64,000 bases of DNA from NCBI RefSeq assembly GCF_009913235.1, contig NZ_CP047897.1, positions 1,302,001-1,366,000 of the forward strand. Reading direction: 5' to 3'. Position 1 is the first letter of the stretch; each line of letters opens with the position of its first letter. The position numbers and the translations under genes were made by a program. The notes under the pieces were generated by a model, which had not been told where the DNA came from, made no database searches, and saw only the letters and a list, made by a program, of their open reading frames with translations. Positions 15,960-23,516 of the stretch are shown one piece after another. This stretch comes from Nibribacter ruber (GTDB lineage: Bacteria; Bacteroidota; Bacteroidia; Cytophagales; Hymenobacteraceae).

Positions 15960-16751
15960 ATGGAAATACTAGGATACGCGGCGGCATTGTTAATCGGGAT
16001 TTCCCTGGGACTTACGGGAAGCGGCGGCTCCATTCTGACGGTTCCTATTCTGGTCTACCTCATCGGCTTGACGCCGGTCACGGCCACCGCCTATTCCCTG
16101 TTCGTGGTAGGGTCCACCAGCCTGGTGGGGAGTTTTAAGATGTACCGCAAGAAGCTGGTGAGCTTTAAAACCGCGCTGGTGTTTGGCATTCCCTCTCTGC
16201 TGACCGTGCTGTTCACGCGCGCCTTTGTCATCCCGGCCATTCCAGACACGCTCTTCACCGTGGGCGCGTTTACGGTCACCAAAGACATCATGCTCATGGT
16301 TCTTTTTGCCGTCTTAATGGTGGCCGCCTCCTATAGCATGATTCATAAAAAGAAATCCAAATCCCCTAAGGAGACCGCCGCAGAAATCCGCTACCTGCCG
16401 GTGATGGGGCAAGGCATGCTGGTGGGCCTCATCTCTGGTTTGGTGGGCGCCGGGGGCGGGTTCCTGATCATTCCGGCGCTGGTGCTGTTCACGGGCCTGG
16501 AGATGAAGCTGGCGGTGGGCACCTCGCTGTTCATCATCGCGGCCAACTCTCTGTTCGGTTTCCTGGGCGACGTTCTGCATTCCCATATTGACTGGGTCTT
16601 CCTGCTGGCCTTCTCCTCCCTTTCCATCGCCGGCATTTTCATAGGCACGGCCCTGTCCACCCGAATCGACGGCGAACGTCTCAAGAAAGGCTTCGGCTGG
16701 TTCATTCTAGCGATGGGCGTGTACATCATCGCCAAAGAGCTCTTCTTTTAA
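15960..16751 (+). CDS. TauE/SafE-family sulfite/organosulfonate exporter
   Basis: 263 residues. The frame opens at 15933, but the -7 box at 15923-15930 would put the transcript start near 15937, so the ATG at 15960 (MEILGYAAALLIG) is chosen. About eight hydrophobic segments are visible. The two family repeats are seen as GISLGLTGSGGSILTVPIL (near the N-terminus) and GLISGLVGAGGGFLIIPAL (near residue 160). The family exports sulfite, sulfoacetate and related anions across the inner membrane. Next to a persulfide dioxygenase, export of sulfite or thiosulfate is a reasonable inference. Confidence 0.85.
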   Translation: MEILGYAAALLIGISLGLTGSGGSILTVPILVYLIGLTPVTATAYSLFVVGSTSLVGSFKMYRKKLVSFKTALVFGIPSLLTVLFTRAFVIPAIPDTLFTVGAFTVTKDIMLMVLFAVLMVAASYSMIHKKKSKSPKETAAEIRYLPVMGQGMLVGLISGLVGAGGGFLIIPALVLFTGLEMKLAVGTSLFIIAANSLFGFLGDVLHSHIDWVFLLAFSSLSIAGIFIGTALSTRIDGERLKKGFGWFILAMGVYIIAKELFF

Positions 16752-16775
16752 TTTATCTCAAGAACCTGGCCCTGT

Positions 16776-16789
16776 GTAACCTAAGTCAC
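16776..16789. promoter_or_regulatory. Crp/Fnr-type operator 3
   Basis: GTAACCTAAGTCAC; the right half-site is perfect and the left half is degenerate. It is 22 bp upstream of the -7 box TACCTTTG at 16812-16819, before the persulfide dioxygenase gene. Confidence 0.7.
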
Positions 16790-16853
16790 TGACCAGACCT
16801 TTCCTGGCCTGTACCTTTGTACTATAAATTTCAACCACCAAAAACAAAACACC

Positions 16854-18266
16854 ATGTTAGTAGAACAAATATATACCGGCTGTCTGGCGCAAGGCGCCTA
16901 CTATGTAGAAAGCAACGGCGAGGCCGTGATCATTGACCCGCTCCGCGAAACCCAGCCCTACCTGGACAAGGCCGAAAGCCGCCGCGCCAAGATCAAATAC
17001 GTCCTGGAGACCCACTTCCACGCCGACTTCGTGAGCGGCCACGTGGATCTGGCCAAGGCCTCGGGCGCGCAAATCGTTTTTGGGCCCAACGCCGAGACCA
17101 GCTATGAGGCCTACATTGCCCAAGACGGCGAAGAGTTGAAGGTAGGCGATGTGACCATCCAAGTGCTGCACACCCCCGGCCACACCATGGAATCTACCAC
17201 CTATCTCCTGAAAGACGAAAACGGCAAAGACTACGCGCTCTTCTCCGGGGACACCCTGTTCATTGGAGACGTGGGCCGTCCAGACCTGGCCGCCAAGTCT
17301 GAGTTAACCCAGGAGCAACTGGCCGGCCACTTGTTTGATTCGCTTAGAAACAAGATCATGCCCTTGGCGGATGACGTGCTGGTGTACCCCGCGCACGGCG
17401 CGGGCTCTGCCTGCGGAAAGAATATGAGCAAGGAGACCTTTGACACCCTGGGCCACCAGAAGGAAACCAACTACGCACTGCGCGCAGACATGACCCGCGA
17501 GGAATTCGTGAAGGAAGTGACAAACGGCCTTACCCCTCCGCCCAGCTACTTCCCGCTCAACGTGCAAATGAACAAGCAGGGCTATGCCAACATAGCCGAC
17601 GTGCTGGAGAAAGGCCTGCAGGCCCTGAACCCCGAGGCGTTTGAGGCGGCCGCCAACGAGACCGGCGCTTTGGTGCTGGACACCAGAAAGCCGGAGGACT
17701 TCGCCAAGGGCTTCATCCCCAACGCCGTCAACATCGGCATTGACGGAAACTTCGCACCGTGGGTAGGCACCTTGATCCCAGACATCAAGCAGCAGATTCT
17801 GCTAGTGACGGAAGAGGGCCGTGAGGAAGAGGTAGTGACCCGTCTGGCGCGCGTAGGCTATGACTACACCATCGGGTATCTGCAGGGCGGTTTCAATGCC
17901 TGGCAAGCCGCGGGTAAGGAGACAGACGCCATCGCGTCCATCTCGCCGCAGGAGTTTGAACAGCGCTACAAGCGGGACGGCAACTTAAAAGTAGTGGATG
18001 TGCGCAAGCCCAGCGAGTACCAGTCTGAGCACGTGGAGACCGCCAGCAACGCCCCCCTGGATTACCTGAATGACTATCTGGCAGAAATCCCGAAGGACCA
18101 GCAAGTGTACCTGCACTGCGCCGGCGGGTACCGCTCCATGATTGCGGCCTCCATCCTGAAAGCCCGGGGTTATGACAACCTGGTGAACGTGCAGGAAGGC
18201 TTCAAGGGCATCTCGGGCACCAGCGTGCCTAGAACCGCCTTCGTGTGCCCTTCTACCCTTAAGTAA
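16854..18266 (+). CDS. persulfide dioxygenase-rhodanese fusion (CstB-like)
   Basis: 470 residues in three domains. Residues 1-~240 are a metallo-beta-lactamase fold of the ETHE1 type, with iron ligands in THFHADFVSGH (His54, His56, Asp58, His63), HTPGHT and the hallmark DTLFIGDVGRPDL. Residues ~255-355 are a rhodanese fold lacking the catalytic cysteine (LVTEEGREEE in its place). Residues ~365-470 are an active rhodanese with Cys422 in HCAGGYRS. This order is that of Staphylococcus CstB, which turns low-molecular-weight persulfide plus O2 and sulfite into thiosulfate. Cytoplasmic; own promoter and operator upstream. Confidence 0.88.
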   Translation: MLVEQIYTGCLAQGAYYVESNGEAVIIDPLRETQPYLDKAESRRAKIKYVLETHFHADFVSGHVDLAKASGAQIVFGPNAETSYEAYIAQDGEELKVGDVTIQVLHTPGHTMESTTYLLKDENGKDYALFSGDTLFIGDVGRPDLAAKSELTQEQLAGHLFDSLRNKIMPLADDVLVYPAHGAGSACGKNMSKETFDTLGHQKETNYALRADMTREEFVKEVTNGLTPPPSYFPLNVQMNKQGYANIADVLEKGLQALNPEAFEAAANETGALVLDTRKPEDFAKGFIPNAVNIGIDGNFAPWVGTLIPDIKQQILLVTEEGREEEVVTRLARVGYDYTIGYLQGGFNAWQAAGKETDAIASISPQEFEQRYKRDGNLKVVDVRKPSEYQSEHVETASNAPLDYLNDYLAEIPKDQQVYLHCAGGYRSMIAASILKARGYDNLVNVQEGFKGISGTSVPRTAFVCPSTLK

Positions 18267-18337
18267 GTAAAAAGTCCAGCGCCCACGTTCATTCATTGTC
18301 TTGGGTGCTGGCACTACTTACCAACAATTTTGCCAGC

Positions 18338-18351
18338 GTGACATAAGTCAC
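18338..18351. promoter_or_regulatory. Crp/Fnr-type operator 4
   Basis: GTGACATAAGTCAC, 22 bp upstream of the -7-like box GACCTTTG at 18374-18381. It heads the rhodanese/YeeE unit; the leader that follows contains palindrome copy 3. Confidence 0.75.
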
Positions 18352-18436
18352 TGAACCAGGGACCCAGAACCCCGACCTTTGTACCATAAATTGAAACAGT
18401 CAGGTGATACGCATCTGAGACAAAAAGAAATATCGT

Positions 18437-18474
18437 CGTTTTTGGGCTGATTTTAAGGAAACAGGCTAAAAACG
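18437..18474. repeat. 38-bp palindrome, copy 3 (inside a 5' leader)
   Basis: CGTTTTTGGGCTGATTTT / AAACAGGCTAAAAACG, moderately diverged. It sits between the promoter at 18374 and the rhodanese start, so it would be transcribed in the 5' leader. Confidence 0.75.
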
Positions 18475-18497
18475 AACAAGACAGACAAAACAAAAAA

Positions 18498-18520
18498 GGG
18501 CCGGCCTTGTGGCTGGCCCA
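18498..18520 (+). promoter_or_regulatory. GC-rich leader hairpin
   Basis: GGGCCGGCC / GGCTGGCCC with a TTGT-type loop (one mismatch), 26 bp before the rhodanese start. It is not followed by a T-tract, so a role in transcript stability or translation is more likely than termination. Confidence 0.4.
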
Positions 18521-18545
18521 AACTAACTTAAAAAGACAGACAGCC

Positions 18546-18872
18546 ATGTTTAACTTATTTAAATCAGCCCCTAAGAACTACCAAGACTTAGACGGCAAAG
18601 CTTTTAAAACAGCCTTTACGCAAGCCGGTAAAACCGAACTGTTGGACGTGCGCACTTCTGGAGAGTTTGCCTCTGGCACCATTCCGGGCGCTAAGAACCT
18701 GGACGTCATGTCTTCTGGGTTTGCAACCGCCATTGCCCAACTGGACAAGGACAAGGAATACTTCGTCTTCTGCCGAAGCGGCAACCGCAGCGGTACTGCC
18801 TGCAAACAATTAGCTGCCCTGGGCCTGAAGGCCTATAACCTAAAGGGCGGCGTGGGGGCCTGGCCCCGGTAA
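18546..18872 (+). CDS. single-domain rhodanese
   Basis: 108 residues from the ATG at 18546 (MFNLFKSAPKNY); the frame is open to 18507 but the added residues are not family-like. The active-site loop is FCRSGNRSG with Cys76; VRTSGEFASGTIPGAKNLDV is the typical rhodanese entry segment. It transfers sulfane sulfur between thiosulfate or persulfides and thiols. No signal peptide is seen, so it is cytoplasmic. It starts the unit driven by operator 4 and lies 53 bp before the first YeeE half. Confidence 0.88.
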   Translation: MFNLFKSAPKNYQDLDGKAFKTAFTQAGKTELLDVRTSGEFASGTIPGAKNLDVMSSGFATAIAQLDKDKEYFVFCRSGNRSGTACKQLAALGLKAYNLKGGVGAWPR

Positions 18873-18925
18873 TTCAAAAATAGTAACCACAGAAGCGAAC
18901 CCACTTCTTTAGAAAGACTTACAAT

Positions 18926-19483
18926 ATGTTAGAAATACTCAGTCAGCCCTGGCCTTGGTACGTGTCTGGGGCGGTGATTGCCCTGATCATGGTCATCATG
19001 CTCTTCTTCGGGAAGTCTTTTGGCTTTTCCTCCAACCTGCGGGTGATCTGCGCGGCCTGCGGGGCCGGCAAGAAGGTGCCGTTCTTCAACTATAACTGGA
19101 AAAACCAGCGCTGGAACCTGCTGTTTCTGGTAGGTGCCATTCTGGGCGGTTGGATTTCCTCTACCTTCCTCTCTACTGGTGAGACCGTGCAAATCTCCCA
19201 GGCCACCATCCAGGACCTAAAACAGTTGGGTTTCTCTGCGCCGCAGGGCATGCAGCCTCAGGAGTTGTTCGGAATGGAGTCGCTGCTCAGTTTCAAGACC
19301 ATTGCACTGCTATTGGGCGGCGGTCTGTTGATTGGCTTCGGCTCACGGTATGCAGGAGGCTGTACGTCTGGGCACGCCATCAGCGGCTTGTCAAACCTGC
19401 AGTGGCCGTCTTTGGTAGCGGTGATTGGCTTCTTTATTGGCGGCCTTATCATGACGTTCCTGCTGTTCCCGCTTATTTTTTAA
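18926..19483 (+). CDS. YeeE/YedE-family transporter, first half
   Basis: 185 residues with about five hydrophobic segments. The signature GFGSRYAGGCTSGHAISGLS carries the conserved cysteine of the family; a second pair of cysteines stands in ICAACGAG. YeeE moves thiosulfate through the inner membrane by relaying it between conserved cysteines. In many Bacteroidota the transporter is split into two adjacent genes, as here. Import of thiosulfate or sulfane sulfur is known for the family; direction here is inference. Confidence 0.85.
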   Translation: MLEILSQPWPWYVSGAVIALIMVIMLFFGKSFGFSSNLRVICAACGAGKKVPFFNYNWKNQRWNLLFLVGAILGGWISSTFLSTGETVQISQATIQDLKQLGFSAPQGMQPQELFGMESLLSFKTIALLLGGGLLIGFGSRYAGGCTSGHAISGLSNLQWPSLVAVIGFFIGGLIMTFLLFPLIF

Positions 19484-19519
19484 CCCATACTCTCTTTAAA
19501 GACAGAAAGACATAGCCTT

Positions 19520-19933
19520 ATGAAAGGACTTAAATTTATAGTGACGGGGATCCTCTTCGGGATTGTGATGAGCAAGTCTGAGGCCATCTCCTGGTACCGC
19601 ATCCAGGAGATGTTCCGGTTCCAGTCGTTCCACATGTACGGCATCATCGGGACGGCCGTCATCCTAGGCGTCATTGCCGTGTACCTGATCAAAAAATACC
19701 AACTACGCGACTACCAGGGCAATCCCATCACGTTCACGCCCAAGGAGAAGTCGGTTCCCAGGTACCTGTACGGGGGCATCATCTTCGGGTTGGGCTGGGC
19801 GCTGGTGGGTGCCTGTCCAGGGCCGCTGTTCGTGAACCTGGGCTACGCGTACTGGCCCATCCTGATCGCCATCTTCGGCGGCGTGGTGGGCACCTACCTG
19901 TACGGCGTCCTCAAAGACCGACTGCCTCACTAA
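19520..19933 (+). CDS. YeeE/YedE-family transporter, second half
   Basis: 137 residues with four hydrophobic segments. It contains the partner signature FGLGWALVGACPGPLFVNLGYAY with the conserved cysteine. It begins 36 bp after the first half and presumably pairs with it in the inner membrane. The start MKGLKFIVTGILFGIVMSKSEAIS is typical of the family. Confidence 0.85.
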   Translation: MKGLKFIVTGILFGIVMSKSEAISWYRIQEMFRFQSFHMYGIIGTAVILGVIAVYLIKKYQLRDYQGNPITFTPKEKSVPRYLYGGIIFGLGWALVGACPGPLFVNLGYAYWPILIAIFGGVVGTYLYGVLKDRLPH

Positions 19934-19942
19934 TCTCTTTTC

Positions 19943-19980
19943 CGTTTTTGGCCTGTTTTCATGAAAACAGGCCAAAAACG
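19943..19980. repeat. 38-bp palindrome, copy 4
   Basis: Nearly perfect: arms CGTTTTTGGCCTGTTTTC / GAAAACAGGCCAAAAACG around AT, extended by one C/G pair on each side. It is 10 bp after the YeeE stop and 38 bp before the MFS gene. Confidence 0.9.
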
Positions 19981-20018
19981 GTTTACTTTGACCATGGTTC
20001 TATGACGTTTCACTTTCT

Positions 20019-21272
20019 ATGAATGCCCTCCCTGAAACAAGACTTGGCTTAAAAGAAAACGCGCTGCAGTTCTGGCTGCTGGTACTGGTAAACGGGTTTG
20101 TGGGTGCCATGGTGGGCCTGGAGCGATCCGTGATTCCTGAGTTTGCCGAAACCGTTTTTAACCTGAGCGGGCATACGGCCTTGCTGTCCTTTATTGTGGC
20201 GTTTGGGCTGGCCAAGTCGTTTGCCAACCTCATGATGGGCAATTTGGCTAAGCGATACTCCCGCAAGCAGCTATTAACGCTGGGTTGGTTATTTGCCTTG
20301 CCCGTGCCGTGGCTCTTATTCTACGCCGAGAGTTGGAGCTGGGTCATCTTCGCCAACGTGCTGTTGGGCCTCAACCAGGGTTTAGCCTGGTCTTCTACGG
20401 TGGTCATGAAAATTGACCTGGTAGGTGAAAAGAACCGCGGGTTGGCCATGGGCATCAATGAGTTTGCGGGCTATCTGGCCGTGGGGCTGGTGGCGTTTCT
20501 GGCGGGCTACATTGCCTCAGAAACCGGCCACGTGACCTACGCATTTCTACCGGGCATCGGGTTTTCTATTCTAGGGTTGCTGCTCACCATCTTTCTGGTG
20601 AAAGACACCAAATCGCACGCCAGAACCGAAGCCGCGCAAACCAAGATTCCGTTGCTCTCTAACATCTGGCAAGACACCACCTGGCGGCATGGCAACTTGG
20701 GCTCGGTGACCTTGAACGGCTTTGTCAACAACCTCAACGACGGCATTCTCTGGGGACTTTTACCTGTATTGCTGGCGTCTAAAGGCTATTCGCTGGCACA
20801 GACTGGACTTTTGGCGGGTATCTATCCGGTGGTCTGGGGATTGGGGCAGTTGGTGACGGGCAAGCTAGGCGATGTGTACTGTAAAAAGCAGTTGCTCACG
20901 CTGGGAATGGTCTTGCAGGGCGTGGCCATTGGCTTATTGTTGCTGGCGGGCAGCAGTCCGGTACTTGTGACGGCTTTGGTTTTGCTGGGTGCTGGCACGG
21001 CCTTGGTGTACCCTAATTTCCTGAGTGTGGTGGCTGAGAACACGCATCCTTCGCAAAGGCCGCAGAGCCTGGGCATCTTTAGGTTCTGGCGAGATTTCGG
21101 CTACGTGGCCGGAGCCGTGGCGGCAGGCGTGTTCAGTGATTTGTTTGGCTTAGATGCAGTGCTGCTGGGCACGGCGGCATTAACCGTTGGGGCCGGCGTT
21201 CTGTCTGAAGTGCGCATGTGCTGTACTAAGAAAACGCTGTGGCCAAGCCAAGTTTGCACTTCGGCTCAATAA
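20019..21272 (+). CDS. MFS transporter
   Basis: 417 residues with twelve predictable membrane segments. The loop between segments 2 and 3 reads GNLAKRYSRKQLLTLG, matching the MFS G-x-x-x-D/R-R-x-x-R-K pattern, and GKLGDVYCKKQLLTLG is its copy in the second half. It starts 86 bp after the second YeeE gene, beyond a palindrome. The substrate is unknown; the neighbourhood suggests a sulfur oxyanion or a toxic anion. No operator-like site was found directly in front. Confidence 0.8.
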   Translation: MNALPETRLGLKENALQFWLLVLVNGFVGAMVGLERSVIPEFAETVFNLSGHTALLSFIVAFGLAKSFANLMMGNLAKRYSRKQLLTLGWLFALPVPWLLFYAESWSWVIFANVLLGLNQGLAWSSTVVMKIDLVGEKNRGLAMGINEFAGYLAVGLVAFLAGYIASETGHVTYAFLPGIGFSILGLLLTIFLVKDTKSHARTEAAQTKIPLLSNIWQDTTWRHGNLGSVTLNGFVNNLNDGILWGLLPVLLASKGYSLAQTGLLAGIYPVVWGLGQLVTGKLGDVYCKKQLLTLGMVLQGVAIGLLLLAGSSPVLVTALVLLGAGTALVYPNFLSVVAENTHPSQRPQSLGIFRFWRDFGYVAGAVAAGVFSDLFGLDAVLLGTAALTVGAGVLSEVRMCCTKKTLWPSQVCTSAQ

Positions 21273-21326
21273 AAAAGAATAAAACGAGTTAATAGAAATA
21301 GACCGCGTTCACAGGCGAAAGAATAT

Positions 21327-21698
21327 ATGAAGAGTTACCTGCTTTTAGGCATCAGCGTGTTGCTTCTGCTGTTCACCCTGCCCAAGCCGCCCCAGGCGGT
21401 GAGCCGGTGGGAGAGCCCAGAAACGTCTGTGCTCAAAAAAGCTTGTACCCACCAGAAATATTCTACCAAGCGCATTTGCAAAAAGAAGTGTCTGCGTCGT
21501 CAAACTCACTCCGGTCCAGAAAACAAGTCCGGGACCGTCACTGACTGCGGCACGCATATCTTTGCCTTGGCCGCCGCTCTTTTGCAGATGCCGGCACACC
21601 ACTTCTTCCCAGAGGCGAAAGCGAAGGCAGGCGCAATAGCCGTGGCATATCTTCCTCCGCCTTTGGAGCGAGACCCCAACCCACCCCGGTTTTCTTAA
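21327..21698 (+). CDS. small exported hypothetical protein
   Basis: 123 residues with an N-terminal hydrophobic segment (MKSYLLLGISVLLLLFTLP). The middle is Lys/Arg/Cys-rich (KRICKKKCLRR), and the end is PPPLERDPNPPRFS. A similar proline-rich C-terminus occurs in small exported Bacteroidota proteins found beside metal- or redox-related genes (recollection). It lies 55 bp after the MFS stop. Function unknown. Confidence 0.5.
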   Translation: MKSYLLLGISVLLLLFTLPKPPQAVSRWESPETSVLKKACTHQKYSTKRICKKKCLRRQTHSGPENKSGTVTDCGTHIFALAAALLQMPAHHFFPEAKAKAGAIAVAYLPPPLERDPNPPRFS

Positions 21699-21831
21699 TC
21701 TGATGTTTTCGCGGTACCTCATCCTGTCTAAACTTTTAAGACTGGCAGCGAGGGTACGGCGCATTTGCCTTACAGGAAATGTAGGCTTGGCTTGTCCTTG
21801 CCTTGTCAATTCATTTTAAGAAACCAACCCA

Positions 21832-22707
21832 ATGGAAAATACCCCTTTGCAAAAACTATCCTACCTGGTACTTCGGGTGATGGGTAGTCTCATTTTTATC
21901 ATGGCCGGCTTCAACCACCTGTTCCAGACCCAGGACGCGGTGGCCAAACTGCAGAAGGCGCCTTTTGGGCACCTCACGGCGGGACTGGCCTCGCCAGAGA
22001 CACTTATCATACTGTCTGGCGTTGGTCTGCTGCTGGGCGGCGTGTTGCTGCTCTTGGGTTTCATGACCAGATGGACGGCCCTGGCTCTGGCCCTGATTCT
22101 GATTCCCATCACGCTTACCGTGCAGGTGAACAGCCCGCAGGGCAGCGGCCCTTTGTTCAAGAACATAGCGCTGCTGGGCATGCTGTTTTTCTTTTTCGTG
22201 AACGGATCCCGCTACTTCAGCCTGGACCAGTTCCTACAACCTAAACTTCCCAATAAAATGAACCTATTCAATACAGGTAAACTGGTAGCCTTTTTTGCCA
22301 TCGCCCTACTGCCATTTCTTTCTTCTTGTGCTACTGTTGAATCTGCCACACAAGCATCCTCAAAAGCTGCAACTAAAAACTACGCAGTGCTCATCAGTCA
22401 GCCCAACCACGTAAAGGCCGCCGTACACACCGCCCAGACCATGACGCCGGGCAGTTCTTATAAACGAGGTACCTTTGTGGTAATGGCCTGCGCCAAGTCT
22501 GTAGAGGCTTTTGTGGAGGGCAGCGATTTGGCCTCAGAGATTGAGAAAGGCAGAGCGGCGGGCGTGCAGTACAAAGTCTGCGGCATGTCCCTGAAGCAGT
22601 TCAACATTGACCCGGCCACGCTGGTAGAAGGCGTCACCGTCATCCCCAACGGCCTCACCTATATGTTTGACCTGCAGAATCAGGGTTATACCACGGTAGA
22701 ACTATAG
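21832..22707 (+). CDS. DoxX-DsrE fusion with an internal lipoprotein signal
   Basis: 291 residues. Residues ~5-135 are a four-helix DoxX membrane domain (RVMGSLIFIMAGFNHLF, GFMTRWTALALALILIP). From Met143 a second hydrophobic segment reads LVAFFAIALLPFLSSC, a standard lipobox. The rest (~residues 180-291) is a DsrE-type fold with cysteines in VVMACAKS and YKVCGMS, like sulfur-carrier proteins. The two parts share one frame with no stop. Either one polypeptide tethers a periplasmic DsrE domain to DoxX, or an internal start at 22258 also makes a free lipoprotein. Sulfur relay is inferred from context. Confidence 0.75.
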   Translation: MENTPLQKLSYLVLRVMGSLIFIMAGFNHLFQTQDAVAKLQKAPFGHLTAGLASPETLIILSGVGLLLGGVLLLLGFMTRWTALALALILIPITLTVQVNSPQGSGPLFKNIALLGMLFFFFVNGSRYFSLDQFLQPKLPNKMNLFNTGKLVAFFAIALLPFLSSCATVESATQASSKAATKNYAVLISQPNHVKAAVHTAQTMTPGSSYKRGTFVVMACAKSVEAFVEGSDLASEIEKGRAAGVQYKVCGMSLKQFNIDPATLVEGVTVIPNGLTYMFDLQNQGYTTVEL

Positions 22708-22708
22708 C

Positions 22709-22746
22709 CGTTTTTGGCTTATTTTCTAGAAAACTCCCTAAAAACG
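22709..22746. repeat. 38-bp palindrome, copy 5
   Basis: CGTTTTTGGCTTATTTTC / GAAAACTCCCTAAAAACG; the right arm has diverged. It begins 2 bp after the DoxX-DsrE stop and ends 6 bp before the TlpA start, so it fills the whole gap. Confidence 0.8.
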
Positions 22747-22752
22747 AAAAAT

Positions 22753-23373
22753 ATGAACAGAGATAAATTTTCCTTCAAAAGCATACCCGGCTGGGTCTAT
22801 ACCTTGGCCATTTTCGGTTTGTTGTACGCTACCGGCCTACACACCGAAGTCCTGGGCGGGGCTCAGCGCCTGCTCCTGGCCACCGGCCTAAAGAACGCCG
22901 ACGTACCCACGCAAACGGAACCTGCCACGCCGGCTACGTTGACGGCCACCTCTCAACCAATGGTGGGTGCCGGCTTCCAGATGACAGATTTAGACGGTAA
23001 GCTGGTATCATTTGAGTCTTTGAAAGGCAAGGTCATTTTCCTGAACGTCTGGGCTACCTGGTGCCCGCCGTGCATAGCGGAGATGCCCAACATCCAAAGC
23101 CTGTATGAAAAAGTAGGCTCAGACAAGATTGCGTTTGTGATGCTGTCTGTTGACCAGAAAAGCCGGGAGAAGGTCAAGAAGTTCATTGAAAAAAAGGGCT
23201 TCACGTTCCCGGTGTACATGCCGGCCAGCGGGTTGCCAGAGGCGTTCAACAGCCCTGCCATTCCTTCTACCTACATCATTTCACCGGCCGGGCAGATTGT
23301 GGCCCAGCAGAGCGGCATGGCTGAGTATGACACGCCCGAGGTGATTGACTTTTTACAGAAGCTGGCCAAATAA
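22753..23373 (+). CDS. TlpA-family thiol-disulfide oxidoreductase
   Basis: 206 residues from the ATG at 22753; the frame is open through palindrome copy 5, but that part is repeat sequence. One N-terminal membrane segment (residues ~12-30) anchors a periplasmic thioredoxin domain. The active site is WATWCPPC (Cys104, Cys107), with the cis-proline region PAIPSTYIIS. Such proteins reduce periplasmic cysteines or sulfur-carrier proteins. It is placed between a DsrE lipoprotein and a SoxB-like enzyme, so keeping a sulfur carrier reduced is a fair inference. Confidence 0.88.
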   Translation: MNRDKFSFKSIPGWVYTLAIFGLLYATGLHTEVLGGAQRLLLATGLKNADVPTQTEPATPATLTATSQPMVGAGFQMTDLDGKLVSFESLKGKVIFLNVWATWCPPCIAEMPNIQSLYEKVGSDKIAFVMLSVDQKSREKVKKFIEKKGFTFPVYMPASGLPEAFNSPAIPSTYIISPAGQIVAQQSGMAEYDTPEVIDFLQKLAK

Positions 23374-23516
23374 CCTACCCTCCATTTTTAGAAAATCTGG
23401 CTTTGTCAACGGGCAAGGGTGGGAAAGGTATGCCTTACTTGTAGCGCATAGCTTCTTCCTCTCTTCTGCCGGTTTGCCTATCCTATCTCCTTATTTAGGC
23501 TCTTTAAACCTTACCT

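Noticed and set aside
17068-17105. CGTTTTTGGGCC start inside the persulfide dioxygenase
   Set aside because: Only the first ten bases match; no right arm.
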